The notes beneath the pieces were generated by a model. The model saw nothing but the letters and a program-made list of their open reading frames with translations. It made no database searches and was not told the DNA's origin. Made by a program: the position numbers and the translations under genes. Shown here piece by piece: positions 33,002 through 44,322 of a stretch of 64,000 nucleotides of DNA; the stretch's first letter is position 1, and each line of letters starts with the position of its first letter. The stretch is taken from positions 3,537,466 through 3,601,465 of the forward strand of contig NW_009799104.1 in NCBI RefSeq assembly GCF_000213175.1, written 5' to 3'. The stretch is from Neurospora tetrasperma FGSC 2508 (Eukaryota; Ascomycota; Sordariomycetes; Sordariales; Sordariaceae).

Positions 33002-34172
33002 TTACACAGAAACAACCTTTTCATTTCCCGAACTCGTCTCCCCGATTTCCTGTCCACCACCACCTCCTTCCCTCGCCGCCCTCTCCGCCCTCAACCCAGG
33101 ATTTACCTTTTCGGAATGACTCATCCACGGAAACCACCACCCCGGCGCAAACGCCGTAAACAGCACACAAGCAATCAACACCATGAAACTCTCCAACACC
33201 ACAAAACTCGGCTCATCCTGCATGATTTCGTTTCCCCACCCGCCCGCCATCTCAGCAATCCGATAAATGCACCGTATCAACAACGTCGCGTACCCGCCCG
33301 CCATGGCCCATAGAAACATTCTCGTTTTCTTATCTTGCCATGTCTGTTTCTCCATCGTTGTCTGTTCCTGCACCCCGCGGAAATACTTTTTGGCTCTAAG
33401 CAAGAAAATACTAGATAAAATCCCGAATGCGCCTAGTACAACGACTTGTAGGACGATACCTGCTATAATGACGCGGTTACCGTGTTGCAGAAGAGTGTAG
33501 TTATCTTTTCCGGCTGAGGCGGCGATGCCTCCGCCTATGGCTTGGATTACTAAGCAAGAAACGTCGGCGGGGACGAAGAAGAGAGGATAAAAGCGCGGGC
33601 GGAAGGGGGATAAGGAAGGGGAGAGGGAGGCGATGATGTGTTTGAGGGTTAGGTAGAGGCCGATGCAGATGAGGGTGGGGCCGAGGATGATGGAGACGAT
33701 TTGGGTCTTGAATGCGGAGCCGTTCCATGGGTTGAGGGAGAGGAGGGCGCGGGATGCGTTTTTTTTCCTCACATTGTTAGTGGTTTGGGGGGGATACTAA
33801 GTAGGGGATGGGGGATGAAAGGGGGGGGGGGGGGAGAAAGAGAAGGAGGGGGGAAAGAGGGAAAAATAGGGAAGGGGAAAGAGCGAAAAGAGGGAGGAAA
33901 AGACAGAAAGACGAACCAGCACACTCCAAAATACACCCCGCTGTGATGGCGATGGAGTATCCCCACGTTCGCTTCCAGATACCGATAACAAGCGTTATAA
34001 TAGCACACAGACCAAAGCCGATCGCCAAAAAGATGTTGACGCCTTGGTTGGGGTAGTAACCGAGGGTGGTGTATTCGACGCGGCAGATGGCCGTCACTTC
34101 GGTGCAGGTGTCGTACCCCGGATGGAATTGGGGTGTGGAGGCCGGTAGGCCGGCCGAGGCTGTTGTAGACAT
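33002..34172 (-). CDS. RTA1-like seven-helix membrane protein (lipid-translocating exporter family); exon junction uncertain
   Basis: A plasma-membrane protein of the RTA1/RTM1/RSB1 family, linked in yeast to sphingoid-base and azole tolerance. The N-terminal exon (34172 to about 33917) encodes MSTTASAGLPAS, a Cys-containing outer region, then two helices ending ITAGCILECAG. The second exon (33767-33002) carries SRALLSLNPWNGSAFKTQIV, IQAIGGGIAASAGKDNYTLL and FRCIYR-like residues (LIRCIYRIAEM). These are strong RTA1 signatures, and an acidic/Gly-rich tail follows. The likely GTTCGT donor at 33916 and GTGAG acceptor at 33768 are out of phase by one base. Exon 2 begins with G plus eight A, so one more A would restore the frame and keep the family Gly. 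Alternatively a GTGTGC donor at 33924 gives an in-frame 337-residue product lacking the motif's CAG. The intron contains a 14-nt C run. Confidence 0.82.
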
Positions 34173-35652
34173 TGTGTGGGTTGCTTGATTGCGATGGATT
34201 ATTATAGAAGTGGTGATCCCGTAGTGTAAATCGGGGTTGAATCGGGGTCCGGAACGGAGAGGTGGAGACGAGAAAGCAATCGGCGCCGGCCCGGATTGGT
34301 GGAGACCGAATGTGGTGTCGGGACTGGCGACCTCGACCTGAATATCGGGTTGTACGAAATGATATGCAAGATCAAATGCGACTCGATTGATCCTGAATGA
34401 GTGTTTTCGTCGGTGGTGATACAACCAACCCCCCAAAAAATGGAAATTGAAAAAAAGCCCTAGAGAGAAATCCCGAGAAGAGTAAGAGTCGGGAGAGAGA
34501 AGGAAGGGAACGGGCTTGGGTTTTAATCTTCCACTTCTCCTCCTCCCAAAAACTCAAAAAAAAAACCAATCGCAAAGTTCCAACAAAGCTAGACCCAGCA
34601 AACGAAGGAAGGGCGGCAACGGGCCAAAAGTTATCCGTGATCCCGTAGGTCCGTCGGCGTCAGACACAGCCGCCTCTACATACATACATATGTACTACTG
34701 CGTCCGATGTACATACCTCTATACAGTGTAATACGACTCAAGATCCTCCTGAATCCCCATTTCCATCGCTCACCGAGAGCTGTGATTTGTCAACACCCAG
34801 ACTCGCAGTATTACTATCTGGTCTTCTTCTCATAGAAAAGCGTCAAGCATCAATTTCTCTCGTCGTTCCTTTCTGCAGCAGCACAGGAGGAGTCGGAGAT
34901 GCGGCGGTACCTGACTCTTTCAGGGAAGGGCCCCCGTCTTTACGACCGACGCTTGTTTGGTGGGGGGGTGCGTCGGATAGAAATGATGCCTATTGGCTAC
35001 AAGTAGCTTGCCTCCGAATAGATACACGCCACTGGGAGGGAGTGAGCATCGATGATCCCCACATCACAGGAAGGCCGCACTTTGAGTTGGTGGTTTGTCA
35101 TTTCCACCTCCATTGCCCAACACTCCTTCATTACGAGAGAAGCCGAAGACCGATGAGGGTTTGCACTCGTTTTGCAAGAAAGAAAAGAAGCGTGTCGGCC
35201 TCACAATCATGACAACCGAATTGCCGGAAGGTGATCTAATTGTGTCCTGTCGTGGCTGTCTCTGATAACGGTCTTCTAGAAGGTTTCACAGGAGTCAGTA
35301 CATAGATAGCACAGTGGCAGCTTATTTTCAGCCCTACGCTAATTGCCGAGCACTGATAACGAAAAAGAAAGATCGTCGGGCCTGTTTGCCGCCTGGGCGT
35401 GCTGACTTGCGACAGAGTGAGCTCAGCTTCCCTTGCTTTGTCATCAGCAGCTTTATTGTTGGCGGAACCATCGCTGAGTGAGAACTTTGGACTGTCTGGC
35501 TAGCACCGAGGTGACTGTTATGCGACTGGACTTCATCTGATGGCAAATTCACACATGTTAGCTTGGCGAGACCGAGAGGCAACGAGGACGACATACACGG
35601 CAAGTTGGTGACCCACCCTCTCATACCTACTACCTACCATTACCTACCCAAA
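34173..35652. other. Divergent promoter region between the RTA1-like and Zn2Cys6 genes
   Basis: About 1.5 kb between head-to-head genes, with both leaders. No domain-bearing frame. No exact copy of the yeast sterol response core TCGTATA was found by eye, though TCGTATTA occurs on the minus strand near 34730. Confidence 0.4.
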
Positions 35653-37457
35653 ATGACGGACTCGCCGTCTGGGATTGGTCCGATCCGGCGGGCGCACCGA
35701 AAGAGTCGGACGGGTTGTACGGCGTGTAAGGCCCGCAAGATCAAGGTATCATCAATCCAGTCCGCCCCCCTTTTGGCACGACATGACATGACACCGTATT
35801 GACCCTTCTCCAGTGCGACGAACACCACCCGTCATGCATCAATTGCATTTCCCACGGGCTGCAATGTCCCTTTCTGTCCATGAAAGCGAACCTGCCGCCT
35901 AGAACTAGACCCAGGCCACAGTCGTCGCAAACACCAAGTCCCATCACCCAGTCCCAGCAATTCCAATCACCATCGCCACTTTCACCGGCACACCACCCAC
36001 ATGTCGAACCTCCACCATCATTATCATCATCATCGTCATCACCACACAGCACTCCCATCAATCCCATTTACTACCCCAACCCAGCCATCAACAACCCAAT
36101 AATCGAAAACAATGACGACAATGACGACGACCCCCTTCCAACCCTTCACCTCCTTCTCCTCCACAACTTCACCTTCTCAACCTACCTGACCCTCACCACC
36201 GACCCCACCGTCGCCAACTTCTGGCGCACCTCCGTCGTCAATCTCGCCTTCTCCCTCTCCTCCTCATCCCCCTCTTCCTCCTACCTCCTCCGCGTCTTGC
36301 TCTCCGTCTCGGCCCTCCACCTAGCCTTCCAACAATCATGTCCCCAAAAGCGAGATTTCTACACTGCCCAGGGCATCCTGCTCCACCAAAAAGCGACCAG
36401 AGAAGCCATGAGGCGGATGCTACCCGTTATAGAACGGGAAGAGGACGAACTGGGCTTGTACCTCTTTGCGAATCTGACTATCTATGTCGCGCTTGCAAGC
36501 CCGAGGGGCAGGAGGGGCGATGGGAGGGTCTATGTTTTGGATCAACATGAGCAGAGAAGGCATGCGGAGAGTAATGGGCTGAGCAATGGCGATAGAAGGG
36601 GGGGTCCGGAGGGTACGGGATTGGGGTCCGAAGCGGGCATGGGGATGGGGATAGGCACGGCAGGCGGTGGACTGAACTTTCCCGATTGGGCCTTCCTCGT
36701 TAACGGCCCCAAGTCGCTTAGCAACTTCATTATGAACAATGAAGCGCATCGAGAGTTTCTGAAGCCTTTCCTGGCGTATGGAGGGAGGAGGTGGAAAGAG
36801 GCGAGGGGCGAGTCGTCGGATTCTTCTTGCAGCGCCTCACCGTCTAGTACCGCGACACCGAACCCATCTAGCGCTGGAACGCCAACCGAACAAAAGAGAA
36901 CGACTTCAAGTAGGAGTGGGATACCCAAGCCCCCCGGACCGCTGGCCCATCTCCGCGAGCTCATCAGCAAAGACACCGCCAATCCTTACCTTCACACTTA
37001 TCTTTTCGCCATTGACGAACTCGAACTGTCGCTCACGCACCTGACTTGTTCTTCTTCTACCTCCCCATCCACGACCACGGCCACGTCCTCACCCAGCACA
37101 ATGACCACAACGACCCCAACCCTCACCACATGCGCCGCCGCCGCCGCCGATGACTCCCCCAACTCCAACTCCAACTCCAACCCCAATACCCAAGGAGGTG
37201 GTGACGTCCTAGACGCCATGCTCTGGCTCTGGGCCGTCTCCGACTCGCTCGTCCCGCTACTCAAGATTCCCACCCAAGAAGCCGTGGCCATCTTTGCCCA
37301 TTTCGGCATCTTACTCAAACACCATGAGCGACAGTGGTGGTTGCAGGGGTGGGGAGATCATTTGATTATGAGAGCCAAAGATATTTTGGATGAGGAACAT
37401 GCAGGGTGGATTCGGTGGCCTTTGGAGGTTTTGGAAGGGGACCATCATCCATCATGA
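35653..37457 (+). CDS. Zn2Cys6 transcription factor, Upc2/sterol-uptake-control-like
   Basis: A nuclear DNA-binding regulator. There are two exons, 35653-35745 and 35814-37457 (intron with GTATCA donor and TTCTCCAG acceptor), giving 578 residues. The binuclear cluster occupies residues 22-49 with Cys at 22, 25, 32, 39, 42 and 49 (C-x2-C-x6-C-x6-C-x2-C-x6-C). The intron falls exactly before the third cysteine. A Ser/Pro/Asn-rich linker follows. The activation-domain start LLLLHNFTFSTYLTL, the WRTSVVNLAF region, and SYLLRVLLSVSALHLAFQQ are the pattern of the Upc2 class. The C-terminal half is broken up by long low-complexity inserts (Ser/Thr-rich, AAAAA, SNSNSN) but keeps ordered pieces such as LDAMLWLWAVSDSLVPLL. 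It diverges from an RTA1-like gene, a plausible target. Assignment to the Upc2 class is by pattern only. Confidence 0.85.
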
Positions 37458-38425
37458 GAGGTGACGCGAAAGCGAAAAGACAGGGTGCAGAATGGTTGAA
37501 AGAGTGAGTTTTAAAGGGTTATTTATGGGAAGAGGGGGTGTCAAAGGGAAGGGGGGAAAGGGGGGAAAAGAGAGTTCAGCTGTTCATGCGAAGTCATAGT
37601 GGTTGTGAGCAGCTTTTTGACATAGTTTAATCGGATGAAGAGATGGGTCCCTGAGATAATTGAGCGAAGGCAGATCGGAAGTACATATGTGGAATTTGAG
37701 CTTGGGGTGTTAACTGTAGCTGTTGAAGGCAATGGAAGAAAGAGAAGCCCAGAAGTGAGACTGAGAAGTGAAATTGGACGGTGGGAAATGTCTGACTGGT
37801 GACTTGGTTACGAAATAGTGAGGAACGGTTTAATTAGCAGGCCAGGTCTACAACGCACCTTCTTACATCGCGGAAGACTTGGCTGAAGAACTTTATCCTT
37901 TGGCAAAAGAATGAAGATTTGGTGGGGCACGAGTTTCTTCCGTTACAGTTGGGAATTGAAGGCGACAGAGGGCAGCCCTTGCCTCTGCTTCCACTCGGCT
38001 CCTTCAGTTTCTTATGCATCAAATCGACCCTTGAAAACACTTCTTTTTATTGCTGGTCTAACCTCGAAATCGGGTCATACTATCTTGATCCTTCAAGGCA
38101 TATGACTTGAAAGAATCTCTTTCATCTCCGTAACTGAATGAAAACGCAACGCAATCTGGTCTTCATGCCATCCATCCTTCCACTGTCTCTTCTGACACGC
38201 CAGACTTCTATGTAGATCAGTAAATGTCGACACCCGTAAGTTCAATCCGTCATCAACTGTAAAGAAATGCAGTCATGATCCCGAGAGATCCTCGAACCCA
38301 TCGAGTCTGTGATAAGAAGCATACCTACCATCCCCTACCATCCCCTACCATGCAGCCATCCATCCATTTTATCCGCCTCCCCCCCTTCAACTCCTTGACT
38401 TCCCCTTTACCCCATGCTTCTTCAC
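37458..38425. other. Convergent 3' region between the Zn2Cys6 and BTB genes
   Basis: Just under 1 kb between gene ends, with both 3' UTRs. A short CTACCATCCC direct repeat lies at about 38326-38350. No coding signal. Confidence 0.4.
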
Positions 38426-40932
38426 TCACTCCTCATCCCCACCAACCCTCAACCTCCACATAGGCACCACATCCTCCAACACCCCCTTCCTTCTGTGACT
38501 CTCCCCGTTTCCGCCCTCTGCACCCTCACCATCCCCATCAACCACCACCGGCCCACCAACCCCCAAATCAAACCGTCCCCCAATACCCCCCTTCCCACCC
38601 TTCCCACCTCCCGGCGCATTCGGATTCGTCTTCCCCTCCACACACCTCCTACACCACGCCGCCGGCCTCACCACCACCTTGAACGGATTATACACCCGCT
38701 TCGCCCACCTCTCCTCATCAAACACCTCCTCACACGCCTCACACCGATCCGGGTGCTGCGTCTTCCTTGTATGATCCAGTCTACTACATGTCGGTCCAAA
38801 GTGTTTAGCTTTGAGCTCCTCCACGTCGCCTCCGCCGCCACCTCCACCCGGCACGTTGGTAAGTTTGATCGTCGTCGGCGGGATGAAACTACTGGAATTG
38901 TCGCCTAGTTGGACTTTGAACACGTCCGTTCCGAGCATAGGGCACTGGTCGACTACTTGGCGGAGACCAGGCAGGCGAAAAAGACGGTCGCGGCCTGCCC
39001 AGAGGAAGGATGCAAGTAAAGAGTGTAGTTTGGTGCTTTCGGAGACGCCCGAGTAAGCTTGGAAAATGCCGGAGAATAGGTCGTTCGCGTAGGATTGGGG
39101 GGATAAGAGGGGGTCTGAGTGGTCGATTACGCCGGAGCGGCCGGAGGCGGGGACCGAGTAGGTGCACAGGAGGAGGAGCTTGGTGTCGAGGTATTGTCCT
39201 AGCAGGGTGATGCTGTCGCGGCAGAGGAGGGGGATGCGGAAGGTGTGGCCTAGGTTGTAGAGGGTTACGTAGGTGGTGATGGGGGAGGCGAGGGAGGAGG
39301 GGCGGGTGAGGTTGTCGTCGAGGGCTAAGGACCAATGAAGGTTAACATGCATGTGGATGACATATGGTAAAAAGAGAAGAAAAGAAAAGACTTACAGTCG
39401 GCATACATGAACCTCAGCATGGTTTCAATGTCTTCAGCGTTTTGCTCGTGGAGGTTGATCTCGCTAATTTGACCTGCCTGTTGGTCACCAACTCGTCAGC
39501 AACTCCTTTAAACTTCTTCCCTTGTCATCGCCCAGAAAACCGAAAAAAAACTCACCCCATCACTACCAGCAAAAGCCTCCCTGAACCACGCACTTCTCGT
39601 GCTCAATCTCATCTTATGCACCTTCCACTTCTTCTTGAGACAATGGATGGTAGCATCAGAGAACTCGCCAGTTTCGAGGAGACTGTTTTTCCACCATCGA
39701 TGTTAGCATTTTGTTTCCACCTGCCATTCTCTGAAAGAGATGCGAAAAAAAAAAAAGAAGAAAAAAAAGACTTACTGCAAATCATTCTCCTTATGCCGCC
39801 GATTAATCTCCTGCCCATCTACACTCCACCCCTTCTTGCCGACACTTGTTCCTGGCCCTGCTGCACCCCCTTTACCTCCTGAACCTCCTGCCCCTCCCGA
39901 AGCCGCGGCCCTCACCACCTGCTTTGAGCCAGAGCCAGAGCCCGAGCCTGCTCCTGAGGCCAAAGCCGAAGCCGAGCCCGCTCGCGAAGCTTCAAAAGCT
40001 CTCAATGTCGCCGCGATCCCCTCAGTTGAAGCAACTTTCCGCTGCTTACTAGCTCGCCTATACGCATCAGCATCATCATCATCATCATCAGGGTCAGTAT
40101 CAGCATCGGCATCAGCGATGCTAGCAGCACTAGCGGTGCGTTTTCTAGTGGGAGTGGTGGTTGACGATGAAGCACGAGATGTAGAAGCACCGCCTCTACC
40201 TCTTCCTCTTCCTGTACCTCTGCCTCTGCCTGTACCTCTGCCTCTGCCTCTGCCTCTGGTGTTGGTGTTGGTGGTTTGGCGGGTAGCAGCAGTGGCGGAA
40301 GCAGGCCCAGGGCCGGGGCTAGGGCTAGGGCTGGGGCTGGGGCGGTTAGCGGTAGCAGTAGCAGTAACAGGACGGTTAGCGGTAGCGACGATGATGGGAG
40401 ATGAGGGTGCGGCTGGAGGCGGGGAGGAGGTCGTAGCTTTGGCGGCGTCTGTGATGTTAGTGTTATCGTTAGCAGCAGCGGCCGTGGTAGCGGCGTCGGT
40501 TGCGTTTGCGTTCTTCTTAGGACGGCCGCGAGGACGAGCGGTGCCAGTGCCGGTTGTAGTGGGGGGAGTCACCTCTGCTTCGGCCTGAGTGTTGGAGGTC
40601 GGGGTAGCTTTCGCGGCAGCCGTCTTGGGAGTAGCTTTGGGAGTGGCTTTGGGTGGCGCCTTGGGTGTAGTTTTCGCGGTAGCCTTAGCAGCAGCTGGCT
40701 TCCTGGGAGCAGCGGTGGCCTTCTTGGCCGGGGGTGCTTTTGCAGCGATTGTGGGTGCAGTGGTAGCGGCGGAGGTAGTGGCCACGGTGATGCTCTCGCT
40801 AGCGGCAATGGTCGCAGCTGTGAAAGGGCTTTGGGCTGCGGGTGCGACCTGGGGTATGGCCTGAGGTATGGTCGTCATATTGGGAGCCTCAGCCGGCTCG
40901 GACTTGATGCCGAGAGGTCTGTTGGGATTCAT
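38426..40932 (-). CDS. BTB/POZ-domain protein with AT-hook and RG-rich N-terminal half
   Basis: There are four exons: 40932-39776, 39682-39556, 39477-39396 and 39324-38426, all in phase, coding for 754 residues. I chose the ATG at 40932 (MNPNRPLGIKSEP); the frame stays open upstream to 41076, but that part probably lies in the leader. Residues 1-380 are disordered: Ala/Lys/Pro histone-H1-like repeats (TPKAPPKATPKATPKT), a textbook AT-hook TARPRGRPKKN near 131-141, and an Arg-Gly box (RGRGRGRGTGRGRG). From about 385 a BTB domain is split over three exons: LLETGEFSDATIHC, WKVHKMRLSTRSAWFREAF, INLHEQNAEDIETMLRFMYA, then TTYVTLYNLGHTF. The C-terminal part has paired cysteines (CRRCVEG, DRCEACEEVF) that might bind zinc. 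This points to a chromatin-associated adaptor; partners are unknown. Confidence 0.85.
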
Positions 40933-41929
40933 GTTGGCGATCCCTGATGAAGGAAGTGAGGGAAGAGGGCTGGTAAAAATTGGAAAGCGTGGGTTGAAGA
41001 TGAACGTTCCTGGACCTGAACACGGGTTAGTGGATGTTGAGTGTAAAGTGGCTTGGATTTTGTCAGAGGGGAGCATAATTTTTCAGATTGGGTTGAGTAC
41101 GAGATCGAGTGAAGGTATACCGGAAGAATATTGAACGGGGAGAAGAAGATTGAACGGGGAGAAGAAGATGGGTCAAAGAGGAAAGGAAGGAAATGGGGTC
41201 TTGGAGTTGATATATACCTGTGAATGAAGAGGTAATGTTGAAAGATCGTATTGAGTGTTGCTCCGTGGATGACCAAGACCGAGGTGTGATGGAGGAGGGA
41301 AAAGGCGTGGAGGACGAGGGAGGAGGTCTGGAGAAGATGTGGTTGAGGTCGAGAGACGAGACTTTATACCTGATGATGAGAGGGGTCGAGGTGGTGGGTG
41401 AATCTGGGAGTGTCTGGGCACATCAAAGTCGTTTGCAGTACGTGGCTTGGGCTCATATGATCCTCATATCATCCGATAATGTATTTCAGGCCGAGGTTGA
41501 GGCCTTCTGACTGGCCTGAAGGGAATAGAGAGTTGACGAAAGGGGATGAGGACGACGAGAAAGGCAAGATATACGGTCGACAAGGGCCAATGGTGGGAGT
41601 GATATGGAGTGTGGTAAAACAAACAATGCCTCAGGTCCTCCAAAGTGCGTAATATCTTTTCTTTAATCCGATGTAAAAGGGATGGAAATTCATGACTGTT
41701 TTCAAGGTTTGGAAAATGGTTTGCGGCATGGGAGGAAGGGCAGTGAATGTCCTTGTCGATCCAAGGTTTGTCCAAGGCGTTTTGAAGTGAACACAACGAG
41801 ACGGTAAAGGTGTCCAGAGATGCCTACGATTATTCGACGACCATATGTGGTCCGAAGAAAGTATGCTGAATTTATCAGCACGCCATGTGCATTTTCTTCA
41901 ACTGAACCGACCCTCATCCAACACCATCA
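40933..41929. other. Intergenic: upstream of the BTB gene, downstream of COG5
   Basis: About 1 kb. It holds the BTB gene promoter and leader and the COG5 3' UTR. A direct repeat of TTGAACGGGGAGAAGAAGA lies at about 41131-41168. A possible leader intron acceptor (CCCGTGTTCAG) lies near 41018 on the minus strand. Confidence 0.4.
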
Positions 41930-43330
41930 TTACCTCCCAATATTATTGACCACACTCCCCACCATAACCGCAACCTCCCTCTCCCAGCGTCCACTCTTCT
42001 CCCCATCCTTCATCTCATCATTCCTTCCCCTATCCCCGGATGCCGCCCCCGCCACCGCACTAGGCAACACACAGCCCTTCACCACACACTCCTTGATCGC
42101 CTCCCCGACACTCTGCCTATTCGTCCTCAGTGTCCTCGCCGACACCCCTCCCTTGTTCATAATCTCCTGTACCCTCGGCGCCAGATTGCTCGCCATCGTT
42201 CTCCAGAAATAACTCGCTAATGAACCGGTTTCCAAGTACGCCAGCAAAGGCTGAAGCATGTTTCCTCCTGTTTTGGGCGTGGCTTGCTGCCCCTGGACCA
42301 AGGGGTGAGAGGGAATCTTGGTTGCTTCTAGCACGGCTTCCAAAGCGACGACGTTTTGGCAGCGGGCTGTGACGTCTGCTAGTGTGCGTTCCAGCGAAGG
42401 CAGGGTAGCCAGGGCACGGGACAAGGACGCGGTAGAGGATTGCAGAGCGGTACGGAGGTAGGATTCGAGAGATTGGAGCATCAGGGTTGGCGACCACTTT
42501 TCGTTCTTAGCGAGCGTGGTTGGCGACAAGAGGTAGAGCGTTGTTAGGCCGGAGACAGTTCGCGCCCTGGTTTCTTCGGACTGGGCAAAGGTCAAGGTAC
42601 CCGACGCAGATCCCATGGAAAACTCGCGGATGATGCGCTCGGCGGATTCGCGGACTGAGCGTTCGGTGGGGAGGTAGATGTTGTCGCGCAGAGTGCGGAT
42701 GACGGCGACGCGCTCGATGCCGTAACCTTCGGAGCCGGGAACGTTGGCGGTCGAGAAGAGCTCACGGAGAGACAAAAGAGTATGGGCGCATCGAACCAGG
42801 GCGCGATGGTCTTCTTTGCTGCGAAGACTGGCGGAGGAGGTGGTGACGGTTGTTGAGGCAGAACCAGTCAGTTCGGCGTGTTGGACTTCAAGCTGGCGAC
42901 CGAGTTGGAGAGCGCGGCCTACTGCTCGGCCCAGCTTGAGGGTTTCCCAGAGACGGGAGGCCACAAGACGGACTTCTTCGGCTTCGGCATGTTTCTGGAT
43001 AACCTCCTTTTCGAGCTGTTTGTAGCTGTCGTTGAGGGCCTTGATCTGGGTGTCGAGTTCCCCGACGATGCGCCCGCTGGCTTCGGTCTGTTCTTTGGTA
43101 TGTGTGAGGAGCGGGATGGCGGATCGGGTAGTTAGGACGTCGATATGGGAGTCGATCTCCTGGATGTCAAAGAGGACGCGTGAGAGGGGTGTTGAGAGGT
43201 CGAGGGGCGCATCGTTGGGGTTGTTGGTCGCCAGCACAAGCGTGTTTGCGAAGGCGGCGGGGCTGAACCCTGGGTCGAGAAAGGTCTCGTAGTCGATGTA
43301 GGACGGCTCGTCGTCGTTGGCGACACTCAT
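41930..43330 (-). CDS. cog5: Conserved oligomeric Golgi complex subunit 5 (COG5)
   Basis: A single intronless frame of 466 residues. COG5 is part of lobe B of the COG tethering complex, which holds retrograde vesicles at the Golgi. The N-terminus contains the conserved block YIDYETFLDPGFSPAAFAN, LVLATNNPNDAPLDL, then TPLSRVLFDIQEIDSHI, which is characteristic of fungal COG5. It is followed by a long predicted coiled-coil (QTEASGRIVGELDTQIKALN, YKQLEKEVIQKHAEAEEVRL). Later helices include ALVRCAHTLLSLRELF and YFWRTMASNLAPRVQEI. The length fits fungal orthologues. The start at 43330 follows directly from a Neurospora-like leader containing TGTGTATG repeats. A run of frames on the plus strand at 42744-43292 is its shadow. 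Confidence 0.92.
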   Translation of the reverse strand: MSVANDDEPSYIDYETFLDPGFSPAAFANTLVLATNNPNDAPLDLSTPLSRVLFDIQEIDSHIDVLTTRSAIPLLTHTKEQTEASGRIVGELDTQIKALNDSYKQLEKEVIQKHAEAEEVRLVASRLWETLKLGRAVGRALQLGRQLEVQHAELTGSASTTVTTSSASLRSKEDHRALVRCAHTLLSLRELFSTANVPGSEGYGIERVAVIRTLRDNIYLPTERSVRESAERIIREFSMGSASGTLTFAQSEETRARTVSGLTTLYLLSPTTLAKNEKWSPTLMLQSLESYLRTALQSSTASLSRALATLPSLERTLADVTARCQNVVALEAVLEATKIPSHPLVQGQQATPKTGGNMLQPLLAYLETGSLASYFWRTMASNLAPRVQEIMNKGGVSARTLRTNRQSVGEAIKECVVKGCVLPSAVAGAASGDRGRNDEMKDGEKSGRWEREVAVMVGSVVNNIGR

Positions 43331-44322
43331 TGTAACGGCTGTCGTGTGTATGTGTGTATGTGTGTATGTGTGTCTTGTGTGTACTATGTGTATGTGGTCG
43401 TGAAGATGCCCCGGGGTCTGGAGATGGAGACGGGATCGGGACGGGGTCCAGATGTTTGTTGCCCGACTGGAGGTGTTGTCGACCTGAACTTGTCGGGTTC
43501 CCGTCGCGCGCTGTCTATCGGAGGTACAGGGGCACCTCTACTTCAGTACCTCTAGGTGGCCTGTTTTAATTGGATCTTTCCCCTGAAAGCCCAAAAGGTT
43601 ACAGTGGACCTATAACCGAACACCGAGGCTAGCGGCAGGGGCAGGGCAGTGGAGGGAGCCCCGCCAGTGTCCCCGCATTCGGGGCTTGGTGAGGTCATCG
43701 AGAACATTGTTTCCGAAAGTTGTTAACAGAGGTGTCCCTGTTCGCAGCCCCAGCAGCCCTAACCATTGTTAGGCAAGCCCCGGCAGAGCCCCAGGGTGGT
43801 AGTGGGTGCGCTGCCCGGGCCGCGAATGAGTGTCGAGATTACAGCTCTTGGCCCCTGGGCGAATCATCCATGTGAAGCTCGAATCGTGATCGCGATCCCG
43901 ACTGGAAATCCGTCACCGGTTCCTGGTTTTTTGGGATTCTTGGTCCGGTCGCTTTTTTTTCCCCTCTCAGTCGGCGACTTTTGTTTTCTTCCTTTTCTTC
44001 CTCATTCTACAAAAATGATTAACAGCGGACTTGTGGATTCTCGAGGCTGACGACGACCACCACCACATTGCGCGCTCATCCACACGCCATCGTCCTTCCT
44101 CCCTTCAAGTCCATCTCCATTTCCATCTCCAGTTTTGACCCAGTCCAAGACATAATCTCAGATCTAGATCTCACCACCTGCGGTCCCCGTCGATCCCCGC
44201 GTCCTTCCGACTCTTCCGCCTTACATACTAACCTTTAATTCCCACCTTTGATTTACCCGACTCCTCTTCCCCAGACTTTCTCCTCTGATGGTCCTCCACT
44301 TCCATTTGCGACAACAGCGAGA
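43331..44322. other. Divergent promoter region between COG5 and the DUF2434-like gene
   Basis: About 1 kb with two leaders. A TGTGTATG microsatellite (about 43346-43395) lies in the COG5 leader. The 43.5 kb area contains nested GGTAC/GTACC inverted repeats. The plus-strand leader is C/T-rich. Confidence 0.4.

Noticed and set aside
39740-40588. 282-codon plus-strand frame of Pro/Glu/Ala/Val-rich sequence
   Set aside because: Exact shadow of the Ala/Lys/Gly-rich coding part of the BTB/AT-hook gene on the other strand.
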